Assembly: GCA_023248415.1 (NCBI GenBank)
Contig: JAHFEP010000014.1
Coordinates: forward strand, 1-24,376
From: Nitrospirota bacterium
GTDB taxonomy: Bacteria > Nitrospirota > CAKKRA01 > 9FT-COMBO-42-15
DNA: 24,376 bases
Direction: 5' to 3'
Shown: piece after piece, positions 1 to 8,256 of the stretch
Layout: every line of letters begins with the position of its first letter
How positions within the stretch are numbered: position 1 is the first letter of the stretch
Notes under the pieces: generated by a model
Databases searched by the model: none
What the model saw: only the letters and a program-made list of their open reading frames with translations
What the model was told of the DNA's origin: nothing
Position numbers and translations under genes: made by a program

Positions 1-272
1 CTAAGAAACTAAAAGAAGAGAGGCTTGCACAGGCTCTGTCGCTTCAAGCAGAGATTACAACAAGAAAGAACAAGGAGCATATTGGAAGGACTGTTGAAGT
101 TCTTGTTGAAGGCGCAAGTGATGCAGACAAAAATCGCCTGACAGGCAGGATAGCAACAAACAGGATTGTAAATTTAACAGGGCCTTTTGAATTAGTCGGA
201 AAACTTGTTGATGTAAAGATTATTAACGCAAACCTTTCTAATTTAGAGGGTATTATAAGTGAAGATGAATAA
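1..272 (+). CDS. miaB: tRNA-2-methylthio-N6-dimethylallyladenosine synthase MiaB, C-terminal part (5' end outside window)
   Basis: Only the last 89 codons are present, read in the frame beginning at base 3 and ending with TAA at 270-272. MiaB is a radical-SAM enzyme that adds the 2-methylthio group to i6A37 of tRNAs. The fragment begins with a basic helix (KKLKEERLAQALSLQAEI) that in the family joins the radical-SAM domain to the TRAM domain. A TRAM domain follows, with the family-typical stretches GRTVEVLVEG, LTGRIATNRIVN and LVGKLVDVKI. The iron-sulfur cysteines lie upstream and are not visible, so separation from other MiaB/RimO family members rests on the TRAM sequence alone. The next gene starts 13 bases before this stop, suggesting co-transcription. 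Confidence 0.8.
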   Translation, partial: KKLKEERLAQALSLQAEITTRKNKEHIGRTVEVLVEGASDADKNRLTGRIATNRIVNLTGPFELVGKLVDVKIINANLSNLEGIISEDE

Positions 273-645
273 GAAGGTTTTCTACTGGTCTGCAACAATA
301 GCCTATGCGTTATTAATCTTTTTTCTTTCGTCTCTTTCCGGTGATAAGACTGAAAAACTATATCTATTTAAGCACTCTGATAAAATTATACACCTTGCAG
401 AATACGCAATATTATGTTTTTTGGTAAGCAAGACACTCTCTTTTACATTAAAAAATAATATTAAGAGATATGTACCACTATTTGCAATATTGATAGCGCT
501 GCTTTACGCGATATCTGACGAATTTCATCAGTCCTTTGTCCCTGGCCGCAGTGCAGAGGTGTATGATGTATTTGCTGACGGCATGGGCGCTGTGCTGTCG
601 CAGATAATCTTATATATAAAAGATGTAAAAGGTGATTTAAGATGA
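259..645 (+). CDS. VanZ-family small membrane protein
   Basis: A 128-residue polytopic protein of the VanZ-like family; the founding member, VanZ, is linked to teicoplanin resistance, but most members have no known role. It has hydrophobic segments near residues 8-25, 47-62 and 72-87 and a C-terminal segment near 108-122. The diagnostic family motif ISDEFHQSFVPGR followed by YDVFADGMGA is clear. I chose the GTG start at 259 because an AGAGGG Shine-Dalgarno at 245-250 lies 8 bases upstream. The ATG at 265, which would drop only two residues, is 14 bases from it. The gene overlaps the end of miaB by 14 bases and the start of mtaB by 4 bases (ATGA type), so it sits inside a miaB-vanZ-mtaB transcription unit. 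Confidence 0.85.
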   Translation: MKMNKKVFYWSATIAYALLIFFLSSLSGDKTEKLYLFKHSDKIIHLAEYAILCFLVSKTLSFTLKNNIKRYVPLFAILIALLYAISDEFHQSFVPGRSAEVYDVFADGMGAVLSQIILYIKDVKGDLR

Positions 646-1940
646 AGATTGCATTCTCAACACTCGGCTGCAAGATAAATCAGTATGATTCTGCATTGAT
701 GAAAGAGTCATTAAAAGAGAGGTTTCAGATTGTCTCCTTTGATGATATAGCAGATGTGTATGTAATAAATACCTGCACTGTAACTGCAAAGAGCGACTAC
801 CAGTCAAGACAGCTTGTGAGAAGGGCTGTAAAGAAGAATGAAAAGGCAAAGATAGTTGTTGCAGGATGTTATCCGCAGAGCAATCCAGAGGCTTTCATGT
901 CTATAGACGGTGTAGATATTATCCTCGGCAATCAGGAGAAGCTTGAGCTTGAAAAATATTTGGAAGATACAGATAAAGAGCAATTGCCAAAGGTCTATGT
1001 AAATAAAACTGCTGACGCCTTCTTTCATTCTGATATAAAAATCTTTCCAAACAGGACAAGGGCTGTTTTAAAGGTTCAAGACGGATGCAGCGCCTTTTGC
1101 GCCTTTTGCATTGTCCCCTATGTCCGTGGCAAGGCAAGAAGCGCAAAACCGGAGTGGGTGATAAAGCAGATTAAAAATTTTGTTGATGCAGGTTATAAGG
1201 AGATTGTCCTGTCAGGCGTAAGCTTAGGGACTTATGGAAAAGATTTTTCTCCTCCAAGAAATCTGTCATGGCTTGTTAAGGAAATACTTGAACAGACAGC
1301 TATTCAAAGGCTCCGTATCAGCTCTGTAGAGCCAGAGGATGTTACTGATGAGCTTATTGACCTTGTTGCCTCAGAAAACAGGATATGCAAGCACCTTCAC
1401 TTGCCGTTGCAAAGCGGTGATGACAGGATTTTATCCCGAATGAAAAGGCAGTACAATTCAGAATATTTTAAAAATCTTGTTTTAAAGATTACAGAAAAAA
1501 TACCAAACATTGGTCTTGGCACAGATGTAATTGTCGGCCTGCCCGGTGAGGACGAAACTGCCTATGAAAATAGTGTAAGGATGATTGAAGAACTTCCGTT
1601 TACATATATCCATGTATTTTCATATTCGCCGAGAAGAGGCACAGAGACATTTAATTTTAAAGAACGGATATCTGAAACTGTTAAAAAAGAGCGAAGCAAA
1701 AGACTGATTGAAATAGGAAAGAGGAAGTCAATGACATTCAAAGAGGGTTATATTAACAAAACAGTGGATGCCTTAATTGAAAGCGAAAAGGATAAAAAGA
1801 CAGGGATGTTCAAGGGGCTTACTGGAAATTATATAAAGGTATTAGTAAAAGCAGATAAAGTGGATTTAAGAAATAAGATCGTTCCTGTAAAAACCACAAA
1901 AATAGACAACACAGGGCAGTTGATAGGGGAGGTTGGCTAA
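642..1940 (+). CDS. mtaB: tRNA (N6-L-threonylcarbamoyladenosine(37)-C2)-methylthiotransferase MtaB
   Basis: A radical-SAM methylthiotransferase that converts t6A37 to ms2t6A37 in ANN-decoding tRNAs. All six expected cysteines are visible. Three are in the N-terminal MTTase domain (C10 in TLGCKINQ, C45 in NTCT, C76 in VVAGCYPQ) and three form the radical-SAM CxxxCxxC cluster at C149, C153 and C156. The TLGCKINQ start is characteristic of the MtaB branch rather than MiaB or RimO. The radical-SAM barrel carries the LPLQSGDDRILSRMKR segment, and residues from about 370 form a TRAM-like tail. The length of 432 residues is normal. The start at 642 is preceded by AAAGGTGAT with suitable spacing and overlaps the VanZ stop. 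Confidence 0.93.
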   Translation: MKIAFSTLGCKINQYDSALMKESLKERFQIVSFDDIADVYVINTCTVTAKSDYQSRQLVRRAVKKNEKAKIVVAGCYPQSNPEAFMSIDGVDIILGNQEKLELEKYLEDTDKEQLPKVYVNKTADAFFHSDIKIFPNRTRAVLKVQDGCSAFCAFCIVPYVRGKARSAKPEWVIKQIKNFVDAGYKEIVLSGVSLGTYGKDFSPPRNLSWLVKEILEQTAIQRLRISSVEPEDVTDELIDLVASENRICKHLHLPLQSGDDRILSRMKRQYNSEYFKNLVLKITEKIPNIGLGTDVIVGLPGEDETAYENSVRMIEELPFTYIHVFSYSPRRGTETFNFKERISETVKKERSKRLIEIGKRKSMTFKEGYINKTVDALIESEKDKKTGMFKGLTGNYIKVLVKADKVDLRNKIVPVKTTKIDNTGQLIGEVG

Positions 1941-2127
1941 AAATGTCATCCCACTTAAGTATTTTTATTTACGCTTCTTTTTTCCGCAATATTCTCATTA
2001 AATAGCATCTAAATTGTGGCTTTTACACCACACACCTATGTTGCAAGCCAGAATATTCCTGATATTATGCGACTGTCAAATGACGGCTAAGCTTTATGAG
2101 CTTTACAGTATGGCCTGATTTTTTTTG

Positions 2128-2156
2128 TTTACAATAATCTTCTAAAATGTTATATT
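2128..2156 (+). promoter_or_regulatory. Sigma70-type promoter for the bamA/lipid A operon
   Basis: TTTACA at 2128-2133 and TATATT at 2151-2156 are separated by exactly 17 bases, each one mismatch from consensus. They lie at the end of a 254-base non-coding stretch (1941-2194) in which I see no gene. Transcription would begin near 2163, which excludes translation from the upstream ATG at 2147 and supports the bamA start at 2195. An eight-T run (2119-2126) lies directly upstream. No comparable promoter is evident before the downstream genes until 20854, so this may drive most of the following 18 kb. Confidence 0.6.
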
Positions 2157-2194
2157 TCCAAATCATTTATGTTAAGGAAGGCAATCAGATACAA

Positions 2195-4543
2195 ATGGTA
2201 AGAAAGATAACTCATGCACTTTTTCTGTTGGTTTTTTGCGCCTTTGTTTTTAATCAATTAAGCGGCACGGTCTTTGCAAAAGAGTTTACAGAAGATATTA
2301 AAATAAAATACATAGAGGTAAGGGGCAACAAAAGGGTAAATACCTCTACAATTAAATCCAAGATTAAGATTAAGGAAGGTGATGTCTTTTCACCTGAGAA
2401 GCTTAGAGAGGATATAAAATCCATCTTTCAGATGGGTTTTTTTGATGATGTAAAGGTAGAGACAGAGGGTTTTGAAGGCGGCTTAAAGATAATCTTTGTT
2501 GTTATTGAAAAGCAGTATATAGAAAGCATTGTCTTTGAAGGCAATAAAGAATTAACAACTGAAAAGATAAAAGAAAAGATTTCCATAAAACCAAACAGCA
2601 TAGTTGACCAGCAGATAATAAAGGACAATATAGAGAAGATAAAAAAATACTACGAAGATGAAGGCTATTATTATGCCAATATCATACCTGTTATGAAGGG
2701 AACGACTAAGGAGCGGGTGTCGCTAATCTTTTATATTGAAGAGGGTAAAAAGGTAACAGTTGATGATGTGAAATTTGAAGGTAATAAGGTCTATAGCAGT
2801 TTTAAAATAAGAAGACAGTTGAAGACGAAAAGATGGTGGATTTTTTCATGGCTTGATTCAACAGGAAAATACAAAAAGGATGAGGCAAGAAATGATATAG
2901 AAAGGATTCAGGAGTTCTATGCAAATAACGGGTATATCCAGGTGCAGGTTGGCGAGCCAAAGATAGAGGTATCTAAAAATAAGCGGTCAATTATCCTGAC
3001 ATACCCGATTATAGAAGGCGACAGATTCAAGATAAAAAAGATTGGCATTAAGGGCAACACTGTATTTACTGAAAAGGAATTAAGGAAGATACTCAAAACC
3101 GAGGAGAAGGCAATATTTAAAAGAAATCTTTTAAGAGAGGATATTGTAGCGATTATTGAGAAATATGGCGAGAAAGGTTACGCCTTTGCAAATGTGATAC
3201 CAGCCATTGACCCTGATAAAAATACAAAACTTGTTGACATAACACTTAACATAACTGAAAAGGACAAGGTAAAGGTCAACAGGATTAATATCTTTGGAAA
3301 TGATGTTACAAAGGATAAGGTTATCAGAAGGGAGGTAAGGGTTACTGAACAGGAAATTATAAATACAAAGGAATTAAAAAGGAGCTATCAGAGGCTGAAT
3401 AATCTCAACTTCTTTGAGACAATTGAATTACTTCCAAGGGAACTGCCTGAAAGCATGGTTGACCTGGATATAAAGGTAAAAGAAAAACCGACTGGCGCAA
3501 TAAGCTTTGGCGCTGGATACAATTCAGTTGACCATGTGGTTGGAATGGTAGAAGTTTCACAGGGCAATCTGTTTGGCACAGGCATGCTTGCAAAGGCAAA
3601 AGGCGAGTTTGGAAAGAGAAAGACAAACTACACACTGAGTTTCAGGGAGCCGTGGCTCTTTGATGAACCTATGTCTTTAGGTCTAAATCTGTTTAAAAAT
3701 GACCGCTCCTATGACAGCTATAAAAAGGGAAGTATAGGTGGTAATACAACACTTGGCCGTTCATTTACTGATTATGTCAGCGGCAGTATTTCGTATAATC
3801 TTGAAAGGGTGCACATTTATGATTTGCTTGAGAGCGCACCTGATACTGTTAAGACAGATTGTGGAAATGCAATATCCGAGTATCCATTTAATAATTGTAA
3901 AAAGAAGCTGACGAGCAGCGTCGGTCTTAGCCTTGGCCGCGATTCAAGGGATAATTATCTTGACCCAAGGGAAGGCTCAAATAACAGCATATACTATGAA
4001 TATGCAGGAGGATTCTTAGGCGGTGATAATGCCTTTTATAAAACTACTGGAACATCAGGCTGGTATTTCCCTCTTATACTTGATACTGCTATTATGTTTC
4101 GCGGAAAGATTGGATATGCATCAGGCCATTCAAATAAGACACTTCCTGCATATGAAAGATTTTACACTGGTGGTATAAACACAGTCAGGGGTTACAGATA
4201 TGGTGAGGCAGGGCCCCTTGACGGGAGTAAAAATAGAATCGGCGGTAATAAAGAGCTTTTATTCAATATAGAATTGACATTTCCATTAATTCCAGAGGCA
4301 AAGATACGGGGTGTAGCATTCTTTGATGCAGGAAGGGCCTTTAATGATGATGAAGATCTTGACAGCCACGGATATTGCAAGGAGGGAGAGTGCCAGAAAC
4401 AGTGGCTAAGATACAGCGCAGGCATCGGGATTCGCTGGATATCTCCTGTCGGGCCATTGAGGCTTGAATGGGGTTATAAGCTCGGCAAGTTTACATGGGA
4501 AAGCAAAAGCGCCTTTGAATTTGCTATTGGGACATTCTTTTAA
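2195..4543 (+). CDS. bamA: Outer membrane protein assembly factor BamA
   Basis: The Omp85-family core of the BAM complex, which folds beta-barrel proteins into the outer membrane. From the start at 2195 it is 782 residues, near the family norm. A signal peptide (basic MVRKITH, hydrophobic core, cleavage near TVFA/KEF) is followed by five POTRA repeats, recognisable by recurrent GN turns (VRGNKRV, FEGNKEL, FEGNKVY, IKGNTVF, IFGNDVT). The barrel starts near residue 434. The loop-6 VRGY motif is at 664-667 and the chain ends in an aromatic FAIGTFF, as expected of an outer-membrane barrel. A longer reading frame begins at 2147, but that ATG lies within the promoter and would mask the signal peptide. 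The AAGGAAGG Shine-Dalgarno at 2174-2181 is 13 bases from the ATG, which is rather far. Two cysteine pairs in predicted loops (in DCGN/NNCKKK and GYCKEGEC) may form disulfides. Confidence 0.95.
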   Translation: MVRKITHALFLLVFCAFVFNQLSGTVFAKEFTEDIKIKYIEVRGNKRVNTSTIKSKIKIKEGDVFSPEKLREDIKSIFQMGFFDDVKVETEGFEGGLKIIFVVIEKQYIESIVFEGNKELTTEKIKEKISIKPNSIVDQQIIKDNIEKIKKYYEDEGYYYANIIPVMKGTTKERVSLIFYIEEGKKVTVDDVKFEGNKVYSSFKIRRQLKTKRWWIFSWLDSTGKYKKDEARNDIERIQEFYANNGYIQVQVGEPKIEVSKNKRSIILTYPIIEGDRFKIKKIGIKGNTVFTEKELRKILKTEEKAIFKRNLLREDIVAIIEKYGEKGYAFANVIPAIDPDKNTKLVDITLNITEKDKVKVNRINIFGNDVTKDKVIRREVRVTEQEIINTKELKRSYQRLNNLNFFETIELLPRELPESMVDLDIKVKEKPTGAISFGAGYNSVDHVVGMVEVSQGNLFGTGMLAKAKGEFGKRKTNYTLSFREPWLFDEPMSLGLNLFKNDRSYDSYKKGSIGGNTTLGRSFTDYVSGSISYNLERVHIYDLLESAPDTVKTDCGNAISEYPFNNCKKKLTSSVGLSLGRDSRDNYLDPREGSNNSIYYEYAGGFLGGDNAFYKTTGTSGWYFPLILDTAIMFRGKIGYASGHSNKTLPAYERFYTGGINTVRGYRYGEAGPLDGSKNRIGGNKELLFNIELTFPLIPEAKIRGVAFFDAGRAFNDDEDLDSHGYCKEGECQKQWLRYSAGIGIRWISPVGPLRLEWGYKLGKFTWESKSAFEFAIGTFF

Positions 4544-4567
4544 AAATTAATAACGAAAGGGGTTTAT

Positions 4568-5098
4568 ATGATGAGAGGACTTTCAATTATTTTTCTAACA
4601 CTATTTACAGTAGTTTTAGGTTTTGCAAATACAGCTCAAACAGCAGAGGGGATTAAAGTAGGGTCTGTTGACAGCCAGCGAGTTCTGAATGAATCTAAAA
4701 AGGCTAATGAGATTGCTAAATCAGTGGAAGAATTTGCAAAGGGCAAGGAAAAACTTTTAGAAAATGACAGAAAAGAGCTTGAAAAAATAGACGAAGAGTA
4801 TCAAAAACAGATTTCTATTCTAAGCCCTGAGGCAAGAAAACAAAAAGAGGAGCAGATAAAAAAGAAGTTTGAGGACTTTCAGAAAAAGAGGGCAGCATTA
4901 TCAGATGAGGTTCGCAAAAAGAATGCAGAGGTCTCCAAGACCTTTGGGGAGAAGGTTGAGAATATTGTAAAAAATATAGGTAAAAAAGATGGATTTACTC
5001 TGATAGTTGAAAAGAGGGGATTAATGTATTCCCCTGATGATTTTTATCTGTTTGATTTGACGGACAAGGTTATTAAAGAGATAGATTCACAGAAATAA
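4568..5098 (+). CDS. skp: Skp/OmpH-family periplasmic chaperone
   Basis: A 176-residue exported coiled-coil protein that holds unfolded outer-membrane proteins in the periplasm and feeds them to BamA. It begins with a signal peptide (MMRGLSIIFLTLFTVVLGFA, cleavage near AQTA/EG). The IKVGSVDSQRVLNES strand typical of Skp follows. A long charged helical region (about residues 55-130, rich in K/E/Q) would form the tentacle helices, and the C-terminal strand includes FTLIVEKRGLMYSP. It lies 24 bases downstream of bamA, the classic bamA-skp order, with a GAAAGGGG Shine-Dalgarno before tandem ATGs at 4568 and 4571. Confidence 0.9.
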   Translation: MMRGLSIIFLTLFTVVLGFANTAQTAEGIKVGSVDSQRVLNESKKANEIAKSVEEFAKGKEKLLENDRKELEKIDEEYQKQISILSPEARKQKEEQIKKKFEDFQKKRAALSDEVRKKNAEVSKTFGEKVENIVKNIGKKDGFTLIVEKRGLMYSPDDFYLFDLTDKVIKEIDSQK

Positions 5099-5101
5099 AA
5101 T

Positions 5102-5137
5102 AATAGTAGGGACATGCCATGGCATGTCCCTACTATT
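5102..5137 (+). repeat. Perfect 36-bp palindrome between skp and lpxD (REP-like element)
   Basis: The 36 bases are identical to their own reverse complement: an 18-base arm AATAGTAGGGACATGCCA is followed directly by its reverse complement. It fills most of the 50-base skp-lpxD gap. The RNA would form a long hairpin, but no U-run follows, so it does not look like a full intrinsic terminator. The GTAGGG(A/G)C end resembles the repeat at 23871-23930, suggesting a dispersed palindromic repeat family. A role in mRNA processing or partial attenuation is only inference. Confidence 0.8.
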
Positions 5138-5148
5138 GAATAACAATC

Positions 5149-6186
5149 ATGACAAAAACCACAGGCATAAAATTAAAAGACCTCGCAAAGTTATTAGTAG
5201 GCGAGTTGTCTGGCGACGGAGAAATTCTAATCACAGGCATCTCCGGCATCCGTGAGGCAAAAGAGGGAGATATTACCTTTGTCTCTCATCAAAAATACAA
5301 GCCTGAGCTTGAAAAGACAAATGCGTCTGCAGTAATTGCAACAAAGGAGTTTAAGGATTTAAATAAGAATTTTATCTTTGTAGATAATCCATATTTTGCA
5401 TTTAGCAAGATATTGAAATATTTTTATGAAAAAGAATACAAACCAAAAGGCGTAGATCCAAAGGCTGTTGTTGGGAATAATACAGTCATTGGCAAGGATG
5501 TCAGCATATATCCGCTTGCTGTAATAGGCGATAATGCAAGGATCGGCGACAGGGTGGTAATATATTCAGGTGTGTATATTGGAGACAACACTGTTATCGG
5601 AGATGATTCGCTTATTTATCCAAATGTTACTATAAGAGAGAATGTAGTAATAGGCAAGAGGGTGATACTACACAGCGGTATTGTAATAGGAAGCGACGGT
5701 TTTGGCTATGCAACAGACAAGGGCAGGCATAACAAGATTCCACAGATAGGCAGTGTTGTTATAGAAGATGATGTTGAGCTTGGTGCAAATGTGACGGTTG
5801 ACAGGGCAACATTGGGAAAGACTGTTATAAAAAGGGGAACAAAGGTAGACAACCTTGTCCAGATAGCCCATAATGTTGTAATCGGCGAGGATTCTATAAT
5901 TGTTGCACAGGCAGGTGTCTCAGGAAGCACTGAGGTAGGGAATCATTGTGTAATTGGAGGTCAGGTTGGTTTTGTAGACCATATAAAGATTGGCGACAAT
6001 GTTATGATAGGCGCGCAGTCAGGCGTAATGAGTGATGTTGAGCCGAATCAGGTTATCTTAGGAAGCCCTGCAATACCGCATAAAGACTGGCTGAGGGCAC
6101 AGGCAGTCTATCAAAAACTGCCTGAAATGAGAAAGAGGATTGTTGATTTAGAAAAGAGGCTTGCAGAATTGGAAAAGAAGGCATAA
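5149..6186 (+). CDS. lpxD: UDP-3-O-(3-hydroxyacyl)glucosamine N-acyltransferase LpxD
   Basis: The third acylation enzyme of lipid A synthesis. It transfers a 3-hydroxyacyl chain from ACP to the 2-amino group. The 345-residue length is typical. The N-terminal uridine-binding domain (about 1-100, including IREAKEGDITFVSHQKY) is followed by a left-handed beta-helix of hexapeptide repeats (VIGDNARIGDRVVIYSG and many more) and a C-terminal helix ending in charged heptads. The catalytic histidine is H241 in LVQIAHNVVIG. I see no convincing Shine-Dalgarno before the ATG; the palindrome at 5102-5137 sits just upstream and may affect initiation. In a Gnn-type pathway its substrate would be the 3-N-acylated diaminoglucose form. 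Confidence 0.95.
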   Translation: MTKTTGIKLKDLAKLLVGELSGDGEILITGISGIREAKEGDITFVSHQKYKPELEKTNASAVIATKEFKDLNKNFIFVDNPYFAFSKILKYFYEKEYKPKGVDPKAVVGNNTVIGKDVSIYPLAVIGDNARIGDRVVIYSGVYIGDNTVIGDDSLIYPNVTIRENVVIGKRVILHSGIVIGSDGFGYATDKGRHNKIPQIGSVVIEDDVELGANVTVDRATLGKTVIKRGTKVDNLVQIAHNVVIGEDSIIVAQAGVSGSTEVGNHCVIGGQVGFVDHIKIGDNVMIGAQSGVMSDVEPNQVILGSPAIPHKDWLRAQAVYQKLPEMRKRIVDLEKRLAELEKKA

Positions 6187-6209
6187 ACATAACTAAGGAG
6201 GTTGTTATA

Positions 6210-6656
6210 ATGATTGACATCAAGGAGATACAATCTATTCTGCCTCACCGCTATCCTTTCTTGCTTATTGACAGGATATTGGAATTAGAGCCTGGCAAAC
6301 GGATTGTCGGGATAAAAAATGTAACGATTAATGAACCATTTTTTCAGGGGCATTTCCCGGGCAATCCAATAATGCCGGGTGTCTTAATCCTTGAGGCAAT
6401 GGCGCAGGCAGGCGGGATACTTGCAGTAAAATCTACTACCAATTTAGAAGGCAAGGAAAAGACAGTTTTCTTTCTTGGTATTGACAAGGCGAAATTCAGG
6501 AAACCTGTTGTGCCAGGCGACCAGATTAAATTTGAGGTTAGTGTTATTCATGAGAGGGCGCCGACATGGAAGGTGAGTGCAAAGGCCTTTGTAGATGAAA
6601 AACTTGTATGCGAGGCTGAATTAACGGCAATGGTAGCGGAGAAGAAAAATGGGTAA
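6210..6656 (+). CDS. fabZ: 3-hydroxyacyl-[acyl-carrier-protein] dehydratase FabZ
   Basis: A hot-dog-fold dehydratase of type II fatty acid synthesis. It competes with LpxA/LpxD for 3-hydroxyacyl-ACP, which explains its frequent place in lpx operons. The 148-residue sequence shows ILPHRYPFLLIDRILELEPG, the active-site segment QGHFPGNPIMPGVLILEAMA with catalytic H48 and E62 (14 residues apart, as in E. coli H54/E68), and the FLGIDKAKFRKPVVPGDQ strand. A very strong Shine-Dalgarno (AAGGAGG) precedes the ATG. The 3' end overlaps lpxA by 8 bases. Confidence 0.96.
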   Translation: MIDIKEIQSILPHRYPFLLIDRILELEPGKRIVGIKNVTINEPFFQGHFPGNPIMPGVLILEAMAQAGGILAVKSTTNLEGKEKTVFFLGIDKAKFRKPVVPGDQIKFEVSVIHERAPTWKVSAKAFVDEKLVCEAELTAMVAEKKNG

Positions 6657-7452
6657 TATTGATATTGAAAATGATAAAACTGACATACATCCTACTGCAA
6701 TAGTAGACAGCAAGGCTGAGATTGCAGAAGGCGTAGTTATCGGCCCGTATTCTGTTATTGGCAAGGATGTTAGCATTGGGAAGGGCACAAAGATCGGCCC
6801 CCATGTTGTAATAGAAGGCTGGACAGAGATTGGCGAGAACAATGTAATCTATCAGTTTGCCTCTTTAGGCGGCCCAGCACAGTCAGTAAAATATAAAGGC
6901 GAAAAGACCTATCTGAAAGTCGGCAATAACAATCTTATAAGAGAATATGTTACTCTTAACAGAGGGACTATTCAGGGATTTGGCGAGACAGTTATCGGCG
7001 ACAACAATTTCCTCATGGCCTATGTGCATATTGCACATGACTGCAGGATTGGAAATGATATTATTATTGCCAATTCAGTCGGCCTTGCAGGCCACATAGA
7101 GATAGGAGACCATTCAATAATCGGCGGCATGACTGGCGTGCATCAATTTGTAAGAATAGGCGCTTACACAATGGTTGGCGCAATGTCTGCAATCCCTCTT
7201 GATATTCCGCCTTATGTGAGCGCATCAGGCATGAGGGCAACACTTTATGGGCTGAATGTAATTGGTTTAAAGAGGCACGGTTTTTCAGATGAATTGATAA
7301 ACAATCTCAAACAGGCATACAAGATAATATTCAAGTCAAAACTGCTTTTAACTGATGCAATTAAAAAGGTCCGCGGCGAGGTTGTGATGTCAAAGGAATT
7401 GGAATACTTTCTCAATTTCTTAGAGACATCAGAGCGGGGAATCTGCAGGTAA
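6649..7452 (+). CDS. lpxA: UDP-N-acetylglucosamine (or 2,3-diamino analogue) acyltransferase LpxA
   Basis: The first committed acyltransferase of lipid A synthesis. The 267-residue chain is a left-handed beta-helix (hexapeptide repeats from IHPTAIVDSKAEIAEG) plus a C-terminal helical domain. The catalytic histidine is H130 in VHIAHDCRIG (E. coli H125), and GGMTGVHQFVRIGAYTMVG is diagnostic. With the same offset of five, the E. coli chain-length ruler residue G173 corresponds to A178, so the preferred acyl chain may differ from C14. Because gnnA and gnnB lie just downstream, the enzyme may acylate the 3-amino group of UDP-GlcNAc3N instead of the 3-hydroxyl; this is inferred from context. The stop overlaps the lpxI start by one base (TAATG). 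Confidence 0.95.
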   Translation: MGNIDIENDKTDIHPTAIVDSKAEIAEGVVIGPYSVIGKDVSIGKGTKIGPHVVIEGWTEIGENNVIYQFASLGGPAQSVKYKGEKTYLKVGNNNLIREYVTLNRGTIQGFGETVIGDNNFLMAYVHIAHDCRIGNDIIIANSVGLAGHIEIGDHSIIGGMTGVHQFVRIGAYTMVGAMSAIPLDIPPYVSASGMRATLYGLNVIGLKRHGFSDELINNLKQAYKIIFKSKLLLTDAIKKVRGEVVMSKELEYFLNFLETSERGICR

Positions 7453-8252
7453 TGGAGGGCATTGGACTAATTGCTGGTGACGGCAGATTTCCGCTGATAT
7501 TTGCAGAGGGTGTAAAAAAAAATGGAATAAAAATTATTGCAATTGGATTAGAGGATATTACAGCGCCTATTCTTAAAGATTATGTTGATAAGCTTTATTG
7601 GATTAAGGTCGGCCAGCTCGGCAGGCTGATAAAGATATTAAAGAGAGAAAATGTAAAAAAGGTAGTAATGGCTGGAAAGGTTTCTAAGACCCTTATGTTT
7701 ACAAAGATAAGACCTGATATAAGGGCAATAACACTTTATATGAGGCTGAAGGATAGAAAGGATGATTCACTTCTTTTAGGGATTGTATCTGAATTGGAGA
7801 AAGAGGATATTAAGGTAGAAGAGCCTACGCGATATGTTCCGCACCTTCTTGCTGAAAAAGGAGTGATTACAAAAAGGAAACCCAAAAAAGATGAATTAAA
7901 GGATATAGAATTTGGCTGGCCTATTGCAAAGGAGATGGGAAGGCTTGATATTGGCCAGACAGTTGTTGTAAAAGGGAGGGCAGTTCTTGCTGTTGAGGCA
8001 ATAGAGGGCACAGATGCTGCAATCAGAAGGGGCGCTGAACTCGGCAGGGGAGGTGTAGTTGTAATAAAGGCAGCAAAGCCAAAGCAGGATATGCGTTTTG
8101 ATGCGCCTGTTGTGGGGCTGAATACAATTCAGATATTAAAAGAGGCAAAGGCAGCAGCGCTTGCAGTTGAGGCAGGAAAAACCATACTCCTTGAAAAAGA
8201 AGATATGATAAAATTAGCTGATAAGGAAAAAATCTGCATTATCGGAATATAG
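7452..8252 (+). CDS. lpxI: UDP-2,3-diacylglucosamine pyrophosphatase LpxI
   Basis: The DUF1009-type enzyme that hydrolyses UDP-2,3-diacylglucosamine to lipid X and UMP, replacing the unrelated LpxH of many proteobacteria. The 266-residue protein opens with IGLIAGDGRFPLIFAEGVKK (N-terminal domain) and continues with QLGRLIKILKRENVKKVVMAG. The C-terminal catalytic domain has VEAIEGTDAAIRRGAELGR and the terminal segment FDAPVVGLNTIQILKEAKA, all typical of LpxI. It sits directly between lpxA and gnnA. A nine-A run near 7514-7522 is read in frame without disruption. Confidence 0.94.
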   Translation: MEGIGLIAGDGRFPLIFAEGVKKNGIKIIAIGLEDITAPILKDYVDKLYWIKVGQLGRLIKILKRENVKKVVMAGKVSKTLMFTKIRPDIRAITLYMRLKDRKDDSLLLGIVSELEKEDIKVEEPTRYVPHLLAEKGVITKRKPKKDELKDIEFGWPIAKEMGRLDIGQTVVVKGRAVLAVEAIEGTDAAIRRGAELGRGGVVVIKAAKPKQDMRFDAPVVGLNTIQILKEAKAAALAVEAGKTILLEKEDMIKLADKEKICIIGI

Positions 8253-8256
8253 GATT

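Noticed and set aside
642..1940. Second miaB or rimO
   Set aside because: The TLGCKINQ start and overall layout fit MtaB, and miaB is already represented by the fragment at the left edge.
2089..2126. Possible intrinsic terminator after mtaB (AAGCT/AGCTT hairpin, then eight T)
   Set aside because: The stem is only 5 A/T-rich base pairs and ends 15 bases before the T run, too weak and too far.
7514..7522. Nine-A run in lpxI as a possible frameshift site
   Set aside because: The frame remains open and matches LpxI on both sides; likewise the nine-A run at 19771-19779 in waaC.
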